This document shows, one piece after another, positions 34,256-44,775 of a stretch of DNA of 64,000 nucleotides. The first letter of the stretch is position 1. Each line of letters starts with the position of its first letter. A model generated the notes under the pieces. That model did no database searches, was not told the origin of the DNA, and saw nothing but the letters and a program-made list of their open reading frames with translations. The translations under genes and the position numbers were made by a program. This DNA is from Cupriavidus taiwanensis (GTDB lineage: Bacteria; Pseudomonadota; Gammaproteobacteria; Burkholderiales; Burkholderiaceae): NCBI RefSeq assembly GCF_900250115.1, contig NZ_LT984804.1, positions 434,001 through 498,000 on the forward strand. Reading direction: 5' to 3'.

Positions 34256-34725
34256 GATTTGAAGTGGGCCTGCATCGAGCGCAGCAGCTTTTCGGCAAAG
34301 CTGCCGCCGGTGGGCGGTTGAGAGGGTCCGGTGGCGCCGTGGACGACGGTCTGGCCGGCGGCAGGCGAGCCGGCCGCCATGGTGTGGAGCGGGCGGATTT
34401 CGCCGGGGCTGACGCCCAGCACCAGCCAGGCGTCTCCCACCTCGACCAGCACCAGGCGCTGGCGTGCGCCCAGCATGGTGCTGCCGACCACCTTCATCGC
34501 GCCGCCGGTGGCGTGGCGCACCAGGCCGGCACGCCGTGCCATCCAGGCCAGGCCCAGGATCAGCGCGATGATGGCGAACAGCCCCAGCCCGGCCTGCGCC
34601 AGGCTGGCCGCGCCGCTGATGGCGGGCGCCGGCGTGACTTCGGCGGCCGTTGCAGCGCAGGGAAGCGCGGCAAGAGCGGCAACGGCGCCAAGGGCAGCCA
34701 GCGGGGCGCGGGTTGCGGCTGTCAT
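34252..34725 (-). CDS. fliO: Flagellar export assembly protein FliO
   Basis: The 157-residue protein has a cleavable-looking N-terminal hydrophobic segment, a second membrane helix ([20 protein letters not shown], about 45-65) and a small cytoplasmic domain with [20 protein letters not shown], typical of FliO. FliO helps assemble the FliP ring. It overlaps fliN and fliP by 4 bp each, indicating translational coupling. Confidence 0.92.
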   Translation of the reverse strand: MTAATRAPLAALGAVAALAALPCAATAAEVTPAPAISGAASLAQAGLGLFAIIALILGLAWMARRAGLVRHATGGAMKVVGSTMLGARQRLVLVEVGDAWLVLGVSPGEIRPLHTMAAGSPAAGQTVVHGATGPSQPPTGGSFAEKLLRSMQAHFKS

Positions 34726-35168
34726 TTGTTCAGCTTCCGGATGCGTTCGGACGGCGTGATGATGTCGGTCAGGCGGATGCCGAACTTGTCGTTGACCACC
34801 ACCACTTCGCCCTGGGCGATCAGGTAGCCGTTGACCAGCACGTCCATCGGCTCGCCGGCCAGGCCGTCGAGTTCCACCACCGAGCCCTGCGCCAGCTGCA
34901 ACAGGTTCTTGATCGGCACCTTGGTGCGGCCCAGTTCCACCGTCAGTTGCACCGGGATATCGAGGATCATCTCGATATCGTTGCGGAAGCCGCTCGGCGC
35001 TTCCCTGGCCAGCGGCGGGAAGACCGTGGCGGCGGCGGGCGTGGCGGCTGCCGCTGCGGGCGCGGCCGCGGCGGGAATCTCGGCGGAAGTGGCGCTGGTC
35101 TGCTCGGCCAGCGCGCTGGCCCAGTCGTCCATCGGGTCGACCGGCTTGTCCTCGATGCCGTCAGTCAT
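34722..35168 (-). CDS. fliN: Flagellar motor switch protein FliN
   Basis: The 148-residue protein has an acidic N-terminus, an Ala/Pro-rich spacer (about 25-50) and the C-terminal SpoA domain: [40 protein letters not shown] and [17 protein letters not shown]. It forms the lower C-ring with FliM, which sets rotation direction on CheY-P binding. It overlaps fliM by 8 bp. The Ala-rich spacer is longer than in E. coli FliN but common in this order. Confidence 0.95.
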   Translation of the reverse strand: MTDGIEDKPVDPMDDWASALAEQTSATSAEIPAAAAPAAAAATPAAATVFPPLAREAPSGFRNDIEMILDIPVQLTVELGRTKVPIKNLLQLAQGSVVELDGLAGEPMDVLVNGYLIAQGEVVVVNDKFGIRLTDIITPSERIRKLNK

Positions 35169-36180
35169 AATCGGTGTCCTCGGTATCCAGGTGGGAATCG
35201 CCGTCCTGGTGATTGATCATTCGTTCTACCCGCAGCGCGTACTGGCCGTTCATGGTGCCGAAGCCGCATTGCATCACGGGCACGCCGTCCACCTTGCCGA
35301 ACACCTTCTCGGGCAGCTCGATCGGCAGCACGTCGCCGGCGCGCATCGCCAGCACTTCAGCCACCGTGCTCTGCAGGTGCGCGAACTCGGCCACCAGCTC
35401 GACCTCGGCCGCGCGCAGCTGCGTCGACAGTTGCGTGACCCAGCCCTTGTCGACCTCCTTCTCGTCCTGCAGCGGATTCATCAGCAGGTCCTTGAGGGGC
35501 TCGATCATCGCGTACGGCAGGCATACGTGCAGCTGGCCGCCGACGGCGCCCAGCTCGATGTGGAAGGCGGTGGTCACCACGGCCTCGTTGTGGGTGGCGA
35601 CGTTGGCAAACTTGGGGTGCATCTCCGAGCGGATGTACTCGGTCTCGATCGGATGCACGGTGCGCCAGGCATTGCCGTAGCTGGCCAGCGTCAGCTCCAG
35701 CATGCGCTGGATGATGCGCTGCTCGGTCTGGGTGAAGTCGCGCCCTTCGACGCGGGTGTGGAAGCGGCCGTCGCCGCCGAACAGGTTGTCGACCACCAGG
35801 AAGACCAGGTTGGGGTCGTAGACGAACAGCGCGGTGCCGCGCAGCGGCTTCAGGTGGACCAGGTTCAGGTTGGTCGGCATCGGCAGGTTGCGCGCGAAAT
35901 CGCCGAACTTTTCGATCCTGACGCTGCCCACGGAGATGTCCGCGCCGCGGCGGATGAAGTTGAACAGCGCCGTGCGCAGCGAGCGCGCGAAGCGCTCGTT
36001 GATGATTTCCAGCGTATGCAGGCGGCCACGGATGATGCGTTCCTGCGTCGCCAGGTTGTAGGGGCGCACCCCGCCCTCGTCGGGCGCGGTCTCGCTGGCC
36101 CGGGGCGTATCGGCCTCGCCGGATACGCCCTTGAGCAGCTCGTCTACCTCGTCTTGCGAGAGGAACTTGTCGTAGGCCAT
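35161..36180 (-). CDS. fliM: Flagellar motor switch protein FliM
   Basis: The 339-residue protein starts with the CheY-P binding peptide FLSQDEVDELLKGV, followed by the CheC-like middle domain (from about residue 45) and a C-terminal SpoA domain that contacts FliN. Length matches the family. FliM is the switch subunit of the cytoplasmic C-ring. It is second in the fli operon, 58 bp after fliL. Confidence 0.96.
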   Translation of the reverse strand: MAYDKFLSQDEVDELLKGVSGEADTPRASETAPDEGGVRPYNLATQERIIRGRLHTLEIINERFARSLRTALFNFIRRGADISVGSVRIEKFGDFARNLPMPTNLNLVHLKPLRGTALFVYDPNLVFLVVDNLFGGDGRFHTRVEGRDFTQTEQRIIQRMLELTLASYGNAWRTVHPIETEYIRSEMHPKFANVATHNEAVVTTAFHIELGAVGGQLHVCLPYAMIEPLKDLLMNPLQDEKEVDKGWVTQLSTQLRAAEVELVAEFAHLQSTVAEVLAMRAGDVLPIELPEKVFGKVDGVPVMQCGFGTMNGQYALRVERMINHQDGDSHLDTEDTDYD

Positions 36181-36238
36181 CTAGTGTCCTGCCCCTTGTG
36201 CGGCGTTATGGATGAAACGTGCTGCCCTGGCGTCTTGC

Positions 36239-36730
36239 TTACTGCACCACGAACGAGGTGAACAGCACGTCCAGCACGTGTTGCGCCGGCAGGCCGCTGG
36301 CAAACGGCTTGCTGATGGTGTCGCGGATGTCGTCGGCCAGCTTGCGCTTGCCGTCGACGGTGGCGAGCTCGGCCGGCTGCCGCGCGGACAGCAGCAGCAG
36401 GATGCGGCTGCGCGCTTCGGGCAGGTACTGGGCCAGGCGCGCCTGGGTGGCGGCGTCAGCCACCTTCAGCGACAGCCCGGTGTGCAGGAAGCGGTCGCCG
36501 TCGTCGCTGCGCAGGTTGACGGTGAACGCGTCCAGCGGCACGAAGATCGGCGGCGGGACCACCGGGGCGGCGGGCGCGGCGGGCGCCGCCGGCTGGCGGT
36601 TGCTCAGCACGCTGCCCAGCACGAAGCCTCCGGCACCCAGTGCTACAACCAGCACGCCGGCGCCGATCAGCAGCAGCCGGCCGCGCTTGCCTGTGTTGCC
36701 AGTCCGGGGAGGGGAAGCCGTGTTCGCCAT
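36239..36730 (-). CDS. fliL: Flagellar basal-body-associated protein FliL
   Basis: The 163-residue protein has one N-terminal membrane helix (about 17-41), an Ala/Pro linker and the FliL periplasmic domain (FVPLDAFTVNLRSDDGDRFL, then SLKVADAATQ and FTSFVVQ at the end). FliL surrounds the stator units and helps motor torque. It is the first gene of the operon fliLMNOPQR; transcription starts in the gap to acnB. I could not recognise a sigma-28 or sigma-54 promoter with confidence. Confidence 0.94.
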   Translation of the reverse strand: MANTASPPRTGNTGKRGRLLLIGAGVLVVALGAGGFVLGSVLSNRQPAAPAAPAAPVVPPPIFVPLDAFTVNLRSDDGDRFLHTGLSLKVADAATQARLAQYLPEARSRILLLLSARQPAELATVDGKRKLADDIRDTISKPFASGLPAQHVLDVLFTSFVVQ

Positions 36731-37208
36731 GAGAAGCCTGTATCGGAATGCCTGCCATTCTTCCGGAATCGCAGGCCAGCAAAGGGCCGAAAAAAAGGGG
36801 GAAACCCTTTCAGCTTGGCCATTTGAGCGGAAAGGGAGCAGGCACGGCTACGCGAGCGGGCGCCCTTGTGTTGCACGCCTGCAGGCTGGTTAACGCAGCC
36901 TGATCCGGGAACTTGAGGGTGCCGGGGCAGGGGATGGCGGGATGACGGGCGTCGTCACCGGTGCGGACAGGGATCGCGGCCGGCCCTGACGCGGCTGGCC
37001 GGGGCCGCGTCTTGCGCATTCCCTACTACGCTACTCGGGTAGCGCTCCATGCAATATCGCAACTCATCCACTCGGCAAGTCATTGATTAGTATGGAATTT
37101 GTTTCGTATACTCTTATATAAGATATAAGACATTTGACCAAGGAGCCGCTTCGGACTACAATCGCGACGTACCGAGTCTTTCTAAACCTAATTACTCAGC
37201 AGGTTCCC
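36731..37208. other. 478-bp divergent region, fliL versus acnB
   Basis: No gene is seen. The fliL side is GC-rich and has no obvious flagellar promoter. The right-hand 150 bp are strikingly AT-rich and carry the acnB promoter and the palindrome described separately. The acnB leader is about 90 nt. Confidence 0.6.
37083..37130 (+). promoter_or_regulatory. acnB promoter overlapped by a TCTTATATAAGA palindrome
   Basis: A -35 TTGATT (37083-37088) and -10 TATACT (37107-37112) are separated by 18 bp. The perfect 12-bp palindrome TCTTATATAAGA (37112-37123) covers the end of the -10 and the expected start, and TATAAGA is repeated directly after (37124-37130). A repressor bound here would shut the promoter. 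Which regulator acts is unknown. Confidence 0.6.
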
Positions 37209-39800
37209 ATGCTTGAAAACTATCGCGCACATGTGGCCGAGCGCGCCGCGCTTGGCATCCCCCCTCTGCCCCTGACCGCCAAGCAGACGGCCGAGCTGAT
37301 CGAACTGCTGAAGAACCCGCCCGCCGGCGAAGAACAGAACCTGGTGGACCTGATCTCCAACCGCGTTCCCGCCGGCGTCGATGACGCCGCCAAGGTCAAG
37401 GCCTCGTACCTGGCCGCCGTGGCGCTGGGCAAGGAACAGTGCGCGCTGATCTCGCGCGCCAAGGCCACCGAGCTGCTCGGCACCATGCTGGGCGGCTACA
37501 ACATCTCGCCGCTGATCGAGCTGCTCGACGACGCCGAAGTGGGCACCGTTGCCGCCGACGCGCTGAAGAAGACCCTGCTGATGTTCGACGCCTTCCACGA
37601 CGTGAAGGAGAAGGCCGACCAGGGCAACGCCAATGCCAAGGCCGTGCTGCAGAGCTGGGCCGACGCCGAGTGGTTCACCAGCCGCCCGGAAGTGCCGCAG
37701 AGCCTGACCATCACCGTGTTCAAGGTGCCCGGCGAAACCAACACCGACGACCTGTCGCCGGCTCCGGACGCCACCACCCGCCCGGACATCCCGATGCACG
37801 CGCTGGCCATGCTGAAGAACAAGCGCGACGGCGCGGCGTTCCAGCCGGAAGAAGACGGCAAGCGCGGCCCGGTCAAGTTCATCGAATCGCTGAAGGAAAA
37901 GGGCCACCTGGTCGCCTACGTCGGCGACGTGGTCGGTACCGGTTCCTCGCGCAAGTCCGCCACCAACTCGGTGCTGTGGTTCACCGGTGAAGACATCCCC
38001 TTCATCCCGAACAAGCGCTTCGGCGGCGTGTGCCTGGGCAACAAGATTGCCCCGATCTTCTACAACACCATGGAAGACGCCGGCGCGCTGCCGATCGAGC
38101 TGGACGTGTCGCAGATGGAAATGGGCGACGTGGTCGAGCTGCGCCCGTACGAAGGCAAGGCGCTGAAGAACGGCGCCGTGATCGCCGAGTTCAAGGTCAA
38201 GTCCGACGTGCTGTTCGACGAAGTCCGTGCCGGCGGCCGTATCCCGCTGATCGTCGGCCGTGGCCTGACCGCCAAGGCGCGCGAGGCGCTGGGCCTGGCC
38301 CCGTCGACGCTGTTCCGCCTGCCGCAGAATCCGGCCGATACCGGCAAGGGCTTCACGCTGGCCCAGAAGATGGTTGGCCGCGCCTGTGGCCTGGCCGAAG
38401 GCAAGGGCATCCGCCCGGGTACGTACTGCGAACCGAAGATGACTTCGGTGGGCTCGCAGGACACCACCGGCCCGATGACCCGCGACGAGCTGAAGGACCT
38501 GGCTTGCCTGGGCTTCTCGGCCGACCTGGTGATGCAGTCGTTCTGCCACACCGCCGCCTATCCGAAGCCGGTTGACGTCAAGACGCACCACACCCTGCCC
38601 GAGTTCATCAGCACCCGCGGCGGCATCTCGCTGCGCCCGGGCGACGGCGTGATCCACTCGTGGCTGAACCGCATGCTGCTGCCGGATACCGTCGGCACCG
38701 GTGGCGACTCGCACACCCGCTTCCCGATCGGCATCAGCTTCCCGGCCGGCTCGGGCCTGGTGGCCTTTGCCGCCGCCACCGGCGTGATGCCGCTGGACAT
38801 GCCGGAATCGGTGCTGGTCCGCTTCAAGGGCCAGATGCAGCCGGGCGTGACCCTGCGCGACCTGGTCAACGCGATTCCGCTGTACGCGATCAAGCAAGGC
38901 CTGCTGACCGTGGCCAAGCAAGGCAAGAAGAACATCTTCTCGGGCCGCATCCTGGAAATCGAAGGCCTGCCCGACCTGAAGGTCGAGCAAGCGTTCGAGC
39001 TGTCGGATGCTTCCGCCGAGCGTTCGGCCGCCGGTTGCACGGTGCGCCTGAACAAGGACCCGATCATCGAATACATCAACAGCAACATCACGCTGCTGAA
39101 GTGGATGATCGCCCAGGGTTATCAAGATCCCCGCAGCCTGCAGCGCCGTATCCAGGCGATGCAAGGCTGGCTGGCCGATCCGAAGCTGCTGGAGCCGGAC
39201 GCCGACGCCGAGTACGCCGCCGTGATCGAGATCGACCTGGCCGACGTGCATGAGCCGATCGTGGCCTGCCCGAACGACCCGGACGACGTCAAGACCCTGT
39301 CGGACGTGGCCGGCGCCAAGATCGACGAAGTCTTCATCGGTTCGTGCATGACCAACATCGGCCACTTCCGTGCAGCCTCCAAGCTGCTGGAAGGCAAGCG
39401 CGACATCCCGGTCAAGCTGTGGGTGGCTCCGCCGACCAAGATGGACCAGAAGCAACTGACCGAGGAAGGCCACTACGGCGTGTTCGGCACGGCTGGTGCG
39501 CGTACCGAAATGCCGGGCTGCTCGCTGTGCATGGGCAACCAGGCACAGGTGCGCGAAGGCGCGACCGTGATGTCGACCTCGACTCGCAACTTCCCGAACC
39601 GCCTGGGCAAGAACACCAACGTGTACCTGGGCTCGGCGGAACTGGCGGCGATCTGCTCGCGCCTGGGCCGTATCCCGACCAAGGACGAGTACATGGCCGA
39701 TATTGGCGTCATCAACCAGAATGGCGACAAGATCTACAAGTACATGAACTTCGACCAGATCGAGGACTTCAAGGAAGTGGCCGACGGCGTGACGGTGTAA
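37209..39800 (+). CDS. acnB: Bifunctional aconitate hydratase 2 / 2-methylisocitrate dehydratase
   Basis: The 863-residue enzyme isomerises citrate and isocitrate in the TCA cycle. It has the AcnB domain order: an N-terminal HEAT-like domain ([16 protein letters not shown], about 1-160), the swivel domain with [12 protein letters not shown] and [16 protein letters not shown], then the catalytic domains with [11 protein letters not shown]. The iron-sulfur cluster Cys residues lie in [12 protein letters not shown] and [12 protein letters not shown]. Length matches E. coli AcnB (865). The ATG at 37209 begins the conserved N-terminus; the open frame upstream runs through the promoter. It is monocistronic, with a strong terminator 24 bp after the stop. 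Confidence 0.97.
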   Translation: MLENYRAHVAERAALGIPPLPLTAKQTAELIELLKNPPAGEEQNLVDLISNRVPAGVDDAAKVKASYLAAVALGKEQCALISRAKATELLGTMLGGYNISPLIELLDDAEVGTVAADALKKTLLMFDAFHDVKEKADQGNANAKAVLQSWADAEWFTSRPEVPQSLTITVFKVPGETNTDDLSPAPDATTRPDIPMHALAMLKNKRDGAAFQPEEDGKRGPVKFIESLKEKGHLVAYVGDVVGTGSSRKSATNSVLWFTGEDIPFIPNKRFGGVCLGNKIAPIFYNTMEDAGALPIELDVSQMEMGDVVELRPYEGKALKNGAVIAEFKVKSDVLFDEVRAGGRIPLIVGRGLTAKAREALGLAPSTLFRLPQNPADTGKGFTLAQKMVGRACGLAEGKGIRPGTYCEPKMTSVGSQDTTGPMTRDELKDLACLGFSADLVMQSFCHTAAYPKPVDVKTHHTLPEFISTRGGISLRPGDGVIHSWLNRMLLPDTVGTGGDSHTRFPIGISFPAGSGLVAFAAATGVMPLDMPESVLVRFKGQMQPGVTLRDLVNAIPLYAIKQGLLTVAKQGKKNIFSGRILEIEGLPDLKVEQAFELSDASAERSAAGCTVRLNKDPIIEYINSNITLLKWMIAQGYQDPRSLQRRIQAMQGWLADPKLLEPDADAEYAAVIEIDLADVHEPIVACPNDPDDVKTLSDVAGAKIDEVFIGSCMTNIGHFRAASKLLEGKRDIPVKLWVAPPTKMDQKQLTEEGHYGVFGTAGARTEMPGCSLCMGNQAQVREGATVMSTSTRNFPNRLGKNTNVYLGSAELAAICSRLGRIPTKDEYMADIGVINQNGDKIYKYMNFDQIEDFKEVADGVTV

Positions 39801-39824
39801 GCCGCGCAGCCAAGCTGGCGTAAC

Positions 39825-39855
39825 GAAGGGGCCCCCGCGGGGCCCCTTCTTTTTT
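39825..39855 (+). terminator. Rho-independent terminator of acnB
   Basis: A perfect 11-bp stem, GAAGGGGCCCC with GGGGCCCCTTC, closes a CGC loop and is followed by TTTTTT. Confidence 0.93.
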
Positions 39856-39994
39856 GCAGGGCGGCTGCATGGCGGAGGCGGCCGGCGGTGCCGTGCCGTC
39901 GCCCTGCAAGCGCGGCGACACCGGTTTATGATCGGGCTCTTTCGTTGTCCGGCAGCTTCCCCGCCATGAGGAAGCGCCCGAACCAGGAGCCCGT

Positions 39995-40699
39995 GTGCCC
40001 GATCTGTCCGCTTTCCCCATTACCCGCAAATGGCCGGCGCAGCATCCCGACCGCATCCAGCTCTATTCGCTCCCCACGCCCAACGGCGTCAAGGTGTCGA
40101 TCATGCTGGAGGAGGCCGGCCTGCCGTACGAGCCGCACCTGGTGCGCTTCGATACCGACGACCAGCTGTCGCCCGAATTCCTGTCGCTGAACCCGAACAA
40201 CAAGATCCCGGCCATCCTCGACCCTCACGGGCCGGGCGGCAAGCCGCTGGTGCTGTTCGAGTCGGGCGCGATCCTGCTGTACCTGGCCGACAAGTCCGGC
40301 CAGCTGATGCCGGCCGATCCGGCGCGCCGCTACGAGACCATCCAGTGGGTGATGTTCCAGATGGGCGGCATCGGCCCGATGTTCGGGCAGGTGGGCTTCT
40401 TCCACAAGTTCGCGGGCAAGGACTTCGAGGACAAGCGTCCGCGCGACCGCTACGTGGCGGAGAGCCGGCGCCTGCTCAAGGTGCTGGAGCAGCGCCTGGA
40501 CGGCCGCGCCTGGATCATGGGCGATGAGTACACCATTGCAGACATCGCCACCCTGCCGTGGGTGCGCAACCTGGTTGGCTTCTACGAAGCCGGCCACCTG
40601 GTCGGCTTCAAGGACTTCGTCAATGTGCGGCGCGTGCTGGATGCGTTCGTGCAGCGTCCGGCCGTGGTGAAGGGGCTGGATACGCCGCATCGGGGCTGA
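39995..40699 (+). CDS. Glutathione S-transferase, Nu-class (YfcG/YghU-like)
   Basis: The 234-residue protein has a thioredoxin-like domain with LYSLPTPNGVKVSIMLEEAG (the TPN motif of Nu-class enzymes in place of a catalytic Ser or Tyr), NKIPAILDP and LFESGAILLYLADK, and a helical C-terminal domain with WIMGDEYTIADIATLPWV. Such proteins have glutathione-dependent disulfide reductase activity. The start is GTG at 39995, supported by an AGGAG site six bases upstream. No linked gene suggests a specific substrate. Confidence 0.9.
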   Translation: MPDLSAFPITRKWPAQHPDRIQLYSLPTPNGVKVSIMLEEAGLPYEPHLVRFDTDDQLSPEFLSLNPNNKIPAILDPHGPGGKPLVLFESGAILLYLADKSGQLMPADPARRYETIQWVMFQMGGIGPMFGQVGFFHKFAGKDFEDKRPRDRYVAESRRLLKVLEQRLDGRAWIMGDEYTIADIATLPWVRNLVGFYEAGHLVGFKDFVNVRRVLDAFVQRPAVVKGLDTPHRG

Positions 40700-40839
40700 G
40701 CGCGCCGGGGGCAGGGCGCCGCGCCGGCATGGGCGACGTCCTACTCGGTGCCTTCCGCGGCGCCTACAGCGCCGCTCGCGCTACGTCCTATAGTGCAGGC
40801 ACAGGCGCGCGGCCCTGCGCGGCCTGAGGAGCCCGGACC

Positions 40840-42180
40840 ATGCCGATGCCCACCCCCTTGCGCCTGTTGCGCACCGCCATGCTGGCGGGCGCCGTGCCCG
40901 TGATCGCCACGCTCGCCGCCTGCGGCGAATCCGCCAGGCTGCCGTCCGAAGCCGGCTTCGGACCCACGCCGCAGCTGCCGCCGCCCAACGAGACCGCCAT
41001 CCCCACCGTCAAGATCGCGCCGGCCATCGGCTGGGCCGCGGGCCAGCGCCCGGTGCCGGCCGAAGGCATGGCGGTAACGGCCTTCGCCGACCAGCTTGAC
41101 CATCCGCGCTGGGTCTATGTGCTGCCCAACGGCGACGTGCTGGTGGCCGAGAGCAATGCCCCGCCCAAGCCCGACGACGGCAAGGGCATCAAGGGCTGGA
41201 TCATGAAGATGGTGATGAAGCGCGCCGGCGCCGGCACGCCCAGCGCCAACCGCATCACGCTGCTGCGCGACAGCAATGGCGACGGCGTCGCCGACCAGCG
41301 TTCGGTGTTCCTGAAGGATGTGAATTCGCCCTTCGGCATGGCGCTGGTCGGCAATGATTTCTACGTGGCCGCCACCGACGCGCTGCTGCGCTTCCCCTAC
41401 CAGCCCGGTCAGACCGAAATCAGCGCCGCGCCGCAGAAGGTGGTCGACTTGCCGGGCGGCCCGCTCAACCACCACTGGACCAAGAGCCTGATCGCCAGCC
41501 GCGATGGCGGCAAGCTGTACGTGACCGTGGGCTCGAACAGCAACGTGGGCGAGAACGGCATGGACAAGGAAGTCGGCCGTGCCGCGATCTGGGAGGTGGA
41601 TCGCAGGACCGGTGCGCATCGCATCTTTGCCAGCGGCTTGCGCAACCCCAACGGCATGGCGTGGGAGCCGGTCACCGGGATGCTGTGGACCGCCGTCAAC
41701 GAGCGCGACGAGATCGGCAGCGACCTGGTGCCGGACTACATCACCTCGGTGCGCGACGGCGGCTTCTATGGCTGGCCCTACAGCTACTACGGCCAGCATG
41801 TGGACCAGCGCGTGAAGCCGCCGGCACCGGACCTGGTGGCCAGGGCCCTCGTGCCCGACTACGCCGTGGGCGCGCACTCCGCCGCGCTCGGCCTGGCCGC
41901 CGCCGGCGGCAACAGCCTGCCGGCGCGCTTCAGCGAAGGCATGTTCGTCGGCCTGCATGGCTCATGGAACCGCCGTCCGCTGGCCGGCTACAAGGTCATC
42001 TTCGTGCCGTTCAGCCAGGGCCGGCCGCAGGGCGCGCCGTTCGACGTGCTGACCGGGTTTGTCGGCGACGACGGCAAGGCGCGCGGGCGTCCGGTCGGCG
42101 TCGCGATCGACCAGCGCGGCGGCCTGCTGGTGGCCGACGATGTCGGCAATACGGTCTGGCGGGTCAGCGGCGCCAGATAG
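40840..42180 (+). CDS. Lipoprotein, PQQ-type sugar/sorbosone dehydrogenase beta-propeller
   Basis: The 446-residue protein has a lipoprotein signal ([14 protein letters not shown], Cys about residue 28) and a six-bladed propeller domain of the glucose/sorbosone dehydrogenase family: [42 protein letters not shown] and [18 protein letters not shown]. Related enzymes oxidise sugars with PQQ in the periplasm. It is presumed lipid-anchored. No pqq genes are in the window, and the substrate is not known. An 81-bp gap separates it from the exporter gene downstream. Confidence 0.85.
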   Translation: MPMPTPLRLLRTAMLAGAVPVIATLAACGESARLPSEAGFGPTPQLPPPNETAIPTVKIAPAIGWAAGQRPVPAEGMAVTAFADQLDHPRWVYVLPNGDVLVAESNAPPKPDDGKGIKGWIMKMVMKRAGAGTPSANRITLLRDSNGDGVADQRSVFLKDVNSPFGMALVGNDFYVAATDALLRFPYQPGQTEISAAPQKVVDLPGGPLNHHWTKSLIASRDGGKLYVTVGSNSNVGENGMDKEVGRAAIWEVDRRTGAHRIFASGLRNPNGMAWEPVTGMLWTAVNERDEIGSDLVPDYITSVRDGGFYGWPYSYYGQHVDQRVKPPAPDLVARALVPDYAVGAHSAALGLAAAGGNSLPARFSEGMFVGLHGSWNRRPLAGYKVIFVPFSQGRPQGAPFDVLTGFVGDDGKARGRPVGVAIDQRGGLLVADDVGNTVWRVSGAR

Positions 42181-42261
42181 CCGGGCCGCGGCGCGACACG
42201 CCGGCGCGGCTAGAATGGCGCGATCCCGCCCCGCCTGCTGGCGCCGACTTCGCTGCCGCCC

Positions 42262-43110
42262 ATGTCGCTCACCGTCTTCGCCGTCGTCCTGCTTGCCGCC
42301 TTCCTGCATGCCGCGTGGAATGCCGTGGTCAAGGGCGGCGGCGACAAGCTGCTGTCCACCGTGATGGTGGCGGTCACGGCTGGCCTGATGGCCGCGCTGG
42401 CGCTGCCGGCGCTGCCCCAGCCGGCGGCCGCCAGCTGGCCCTTCATCGCCGCCTCGGTGGGCGTGCACGTGGTGTACTTCGCGCTGGTGGCGCGCATCTA
42501 TCGCAGCGCCGACATGAGCCTGACCTACCCGCTGATGCGCGGTTGCGCGCCGTTGCTGGTGGCGCTGGCCAGCGTGGGCTGGCTGGGCGAGCACCTGTCG
42601 GCGCTGGCATGGGGCGGCATCGCCGTGATCAGCCTCGGCATCCTGGCCATGGCGGGCGGCGCGCGCGGCCCCCGTGGTCTCCCGGGCAGCCGCGAGGGCG
42701 TGTGGCTGGCGCTGCTGAACGCGCTGGTGATCGCCACCTATACCCTCATCGATGGTACCGGCGTGCGCCGCTCCGGCGCGCCGGTGGCCTATGCCTTCTG
42801 GATCTTCGTGCTGACCGCGCTGCCGCTGGCGGCGTGGGCGCTGGCGACGCGCCGGCAGCAACTGGGCGGCTACGTGCGGCGCAACCTGGTGTTCGCGCTG
42901 GTGGGCGGCGGCGGCACGCTGGCGTCCTACGGGCTGTCGCTGTGGGCCATGACGCGCGCGCCGGTGGCGCCCGTGGCCGCCTTGCGCGAAGCTTCGATCC
43001 TGTTCGGCGCGCTGATCTCCGCGCTGCTGCTCAAGGAACGCGTCGGCGCCGCGCGCGTGGGCGCGGCCTGCCTGATCGCCGCCGGCGTGGCGACGCTGCG
43101 CTTCGCCTGA
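42262..43110 (+). CDS. EamA-family (DMT superfamily) transporter
   Basis: The 282-residue protein has about ten predicted membrane helices in two EamA halves; ADMSLTYPLMRGCAPLLVAL is the first-half signature and PVAPVAALREASILFGALIS the second. Family members export amino acids, nucleobases or small metabolites. The start at 42262 begins directly with the first helix (SLTVFAVVLLAAFLHAAWNA). It shares direction with the dehydrogenase gene upstream but the link is weak. Confidence 0.88.
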   Translation: MSLTVFAVVLLAAFLHAAWNAVVKGGGDKLLSTVMVAVTAGLMAALALPALPQPAAASWPFIAASVGVHVVYFALVARIYRSADMSLTYPLMRGCAPLLVALASVGWLGEHLSALAWGGIAVISLGILAMAGGARGPRGLPGSREGVWLALLNALVIATYTLIDGTGVRRSGAPVAYAFWIFVLTALPLAAWALATRRQQLGGYVRRNLVFALVGGGGTLASYGLSLWAMTRAPVAPVAALREASILFGALISALLLKERVGAARVGAACLIAAGVATLRFA

Positions 43111-43281
43111 ACGGGTGAAGCCCGGCGCCGGGGTGCTTGCCGGGACGCCTGGCCGCTGCCTGTGCGCGGCGCTGTCTATACTTGGCTTGACCGGGTTCTC
43201 AGGACGCTTCTGCGCCGCGTCCGCACACCAACATCACCAAGACACGCCCGCCCGTCTGGACATCGTCGCCGAGGAGTAGGC

Positions 43282-44106
43282 ATGGACCACACCGCAGATT
43301 CGTTTCGCGCCTTTGAACTGGCTGGCTGGGAAGACCCGGAAGTCGTCAGCCGCTACCAGGAGCACCTGTCGCACGTGACCCGGCAATCGGTCGAGGCCTT
43401 GCTGGACGCCGCCCAGGTGGCCGGCGGGCAGCGGGTGCTCGATGTCGCCTCCGGCTCCGGCTACGTCGCGGCCGGGGCGGTGCAGCGCGGGGCCGAGTCG
43501 GTCGGCATCGATTTCGCGCAGGCGCAGGTGCAACTGGCGCGCAAGCTCCATCCCGAGGTCCAGTATGAGCAGGCCGACGCGCAGGCGCTGCCGTTCGGCG
43601 ATGCCAGCTTCGACGCCGTGGTCAATGGCTTTGGCCTGTGCCATATGTCCGACCCGGACGCGGCGCTGGCCGAGGCCTTCCGCGTTCTGCGCCCGGGCGG
43701 TCGCGTCGCCTTCACGGTCTGGGACACGCCGGAGCGCGCGGTGGGCTTCGGCGCGGTCTATGCCGCGATCCGCGCCTATGGCTCGATGGATGTCGATATC
43801 CCGGTCGGGCCGAACTTCTTCCTGTTCAGCGATCCCGGCCACTGCCGCAGCGCGTTGCAGCAGGCCGGCTTCGTCATGCCGACTTGCCGCAGCGTGCCGC
43901 AGGTCTGGCGCTTCTCCACGCCCGACCAGCTGTTCGACGCGCTGGCCCAGGGCACCGTGCGCGCTGCCGCCACGCTGCGCGCCCAGACCCCCAAGGCTCG
44001 CGACGAAATCCGCGCCGTGCTGCGCGGCACCGTGGCCGGCTACATGCGCGGCAGCGGCTTCGAGGTGCCGATGCCGGCGGTGCTGGCGGCGGCGCTCAAG
44101 CCCTGA
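43282..44106 (+). CDS. Class I SAM-dependent methyltransferase
   Basis: The 274-residue protein has the Rossmann-type motif I VLDVASGSGYVAAGAVQRG, motif II SVGIDFAQAQVQLAR, DAQALPFGDASFDAVVNGFG and the post-motif ALAEAFRVLRPGGRVAFTVW, as in the UbiE/Methyltransf_11 group. The acceptor is not recognisable. The ATG at 43282 has a GAGGAG site 7 bp upstream; the longer open frame to 43162 lacks homology. It stands alone. Confidence 0.87.
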   Translation: MDHTADSFRAFELAGWEDPEVVSRYQEHLSHVTRQSVEALLDAAQVAGGQRVLDVASGSGYVAAGAVQRGAESVGIDFAQAQVQLARKLHPEVQYEQADAQALPFGDASFDAVVNGFGLCHMSDPDAALAEAFRVLRPGGRVAFTVWDTPERAVGFGAVYAAIRAYGSMDVDIPVGPNFFLFSDPGHCRSALQQAGFVMPTCRSVPQVWRFSTPDQLFDALAQGTVRAAATLRAQTPKARDEIRAVLRGTVAGYMRGSGFEVPMPAVLAAALKP

Positions 44107-44312
44107 GCCAGGGATGTTGGATGCCGGCCGACACCTGCGGTGCCGGCGTCGGCCGGATCCCACCACTCTCCCTCAGGAATGTGCCGCAATCCAGGCCGTA
44201 GCCGGCCGTAGCCGGTATTAGCCCGGTGGCACGGTGATTGCACAATGGACCGCGAGCGCGGCGCCGCGGCTCGATGTGCCACCTGCCAGCAATGGCTTGC
44301 CGGAGAACCCCC

Positions 44313-44681
44313 ATGTACACCCGAACCCCATGCCAGAACGGGCAGGCCGCGTCGCGCCCGTCCGCCATCCGACACCGTTCGCGCCAGGCCATGGCGCTGC
44401 TGCGCGTGCTGGGCTTATGCCTGAACAGCGTCGCCTGCGCGCAGTCTGAGATGCCGCAGGCCGCCGCGGCGCCCGCCGTGCAGGCGGTAACGCCAGAGCG
44501 CAAGTTTGCGCCCGGCTACCTGGAGGCCGCCGCCACCGGCTATGACAATGGCCTGGCGTGGCAGGATCCGGAAGGCATTGCCCCGTTGCGGCCGCCACGC
44601 GAGGCGCGCGGCGTGGCGGCGCCGCCGATGGCGGTGCCGGTTGCCATGCCGGCGGGGGCGCGGGCACAGCCGGCGCGCTGA
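44313..44681 (+). CDS. Small exported protein of unknown function
   Basis: I do not recognise this 122-residue product. It has an N-terminal basic stretch, a hydrophobic segment (ALLRVLGLCLNSVACAQ, about residues 27-43) resembling a signal peptide, then a low-complexity Ala/Pro-rich mature part with KFAPGYLEAAATGYDNGLAWQDPEG. A GGAG site lies 8 bp before the ATG. The coding pattern is plausible but not certain; the basic region before the hydrophobic segment is longer than usual, so a start at the Met near residue 27 is possible. Confidence 0.45.
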   Translation: MYTRTPCQNGQAASRPSAIRHRSRQAMALLRVLGLCLNSVACAQSEMPQAAAAPAVQAVTPERKFAPGYLEAAATGYDNGLAWQDPEGIAPLRPPREARGVAAPPMAVPVAMPAGARAQPAR

Positions 44682-44775
44682 TCGGCACCGAAGTGGCCGG
44701 CAGGATCAGGGCCTGGAGTGGGATATCGGCGCCTGGCACCGCGTCTCGCCTCGCCATTTCCCGCGGCAATGACCC

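Noticed and set aside
40700..40839. IS element or prophage edge between the GST and the dehydrogenase
   Set aside because: No transposase, inverted terminal repeats or target duplication seen; nothing in the window resembles an IS element, integrase or att site.
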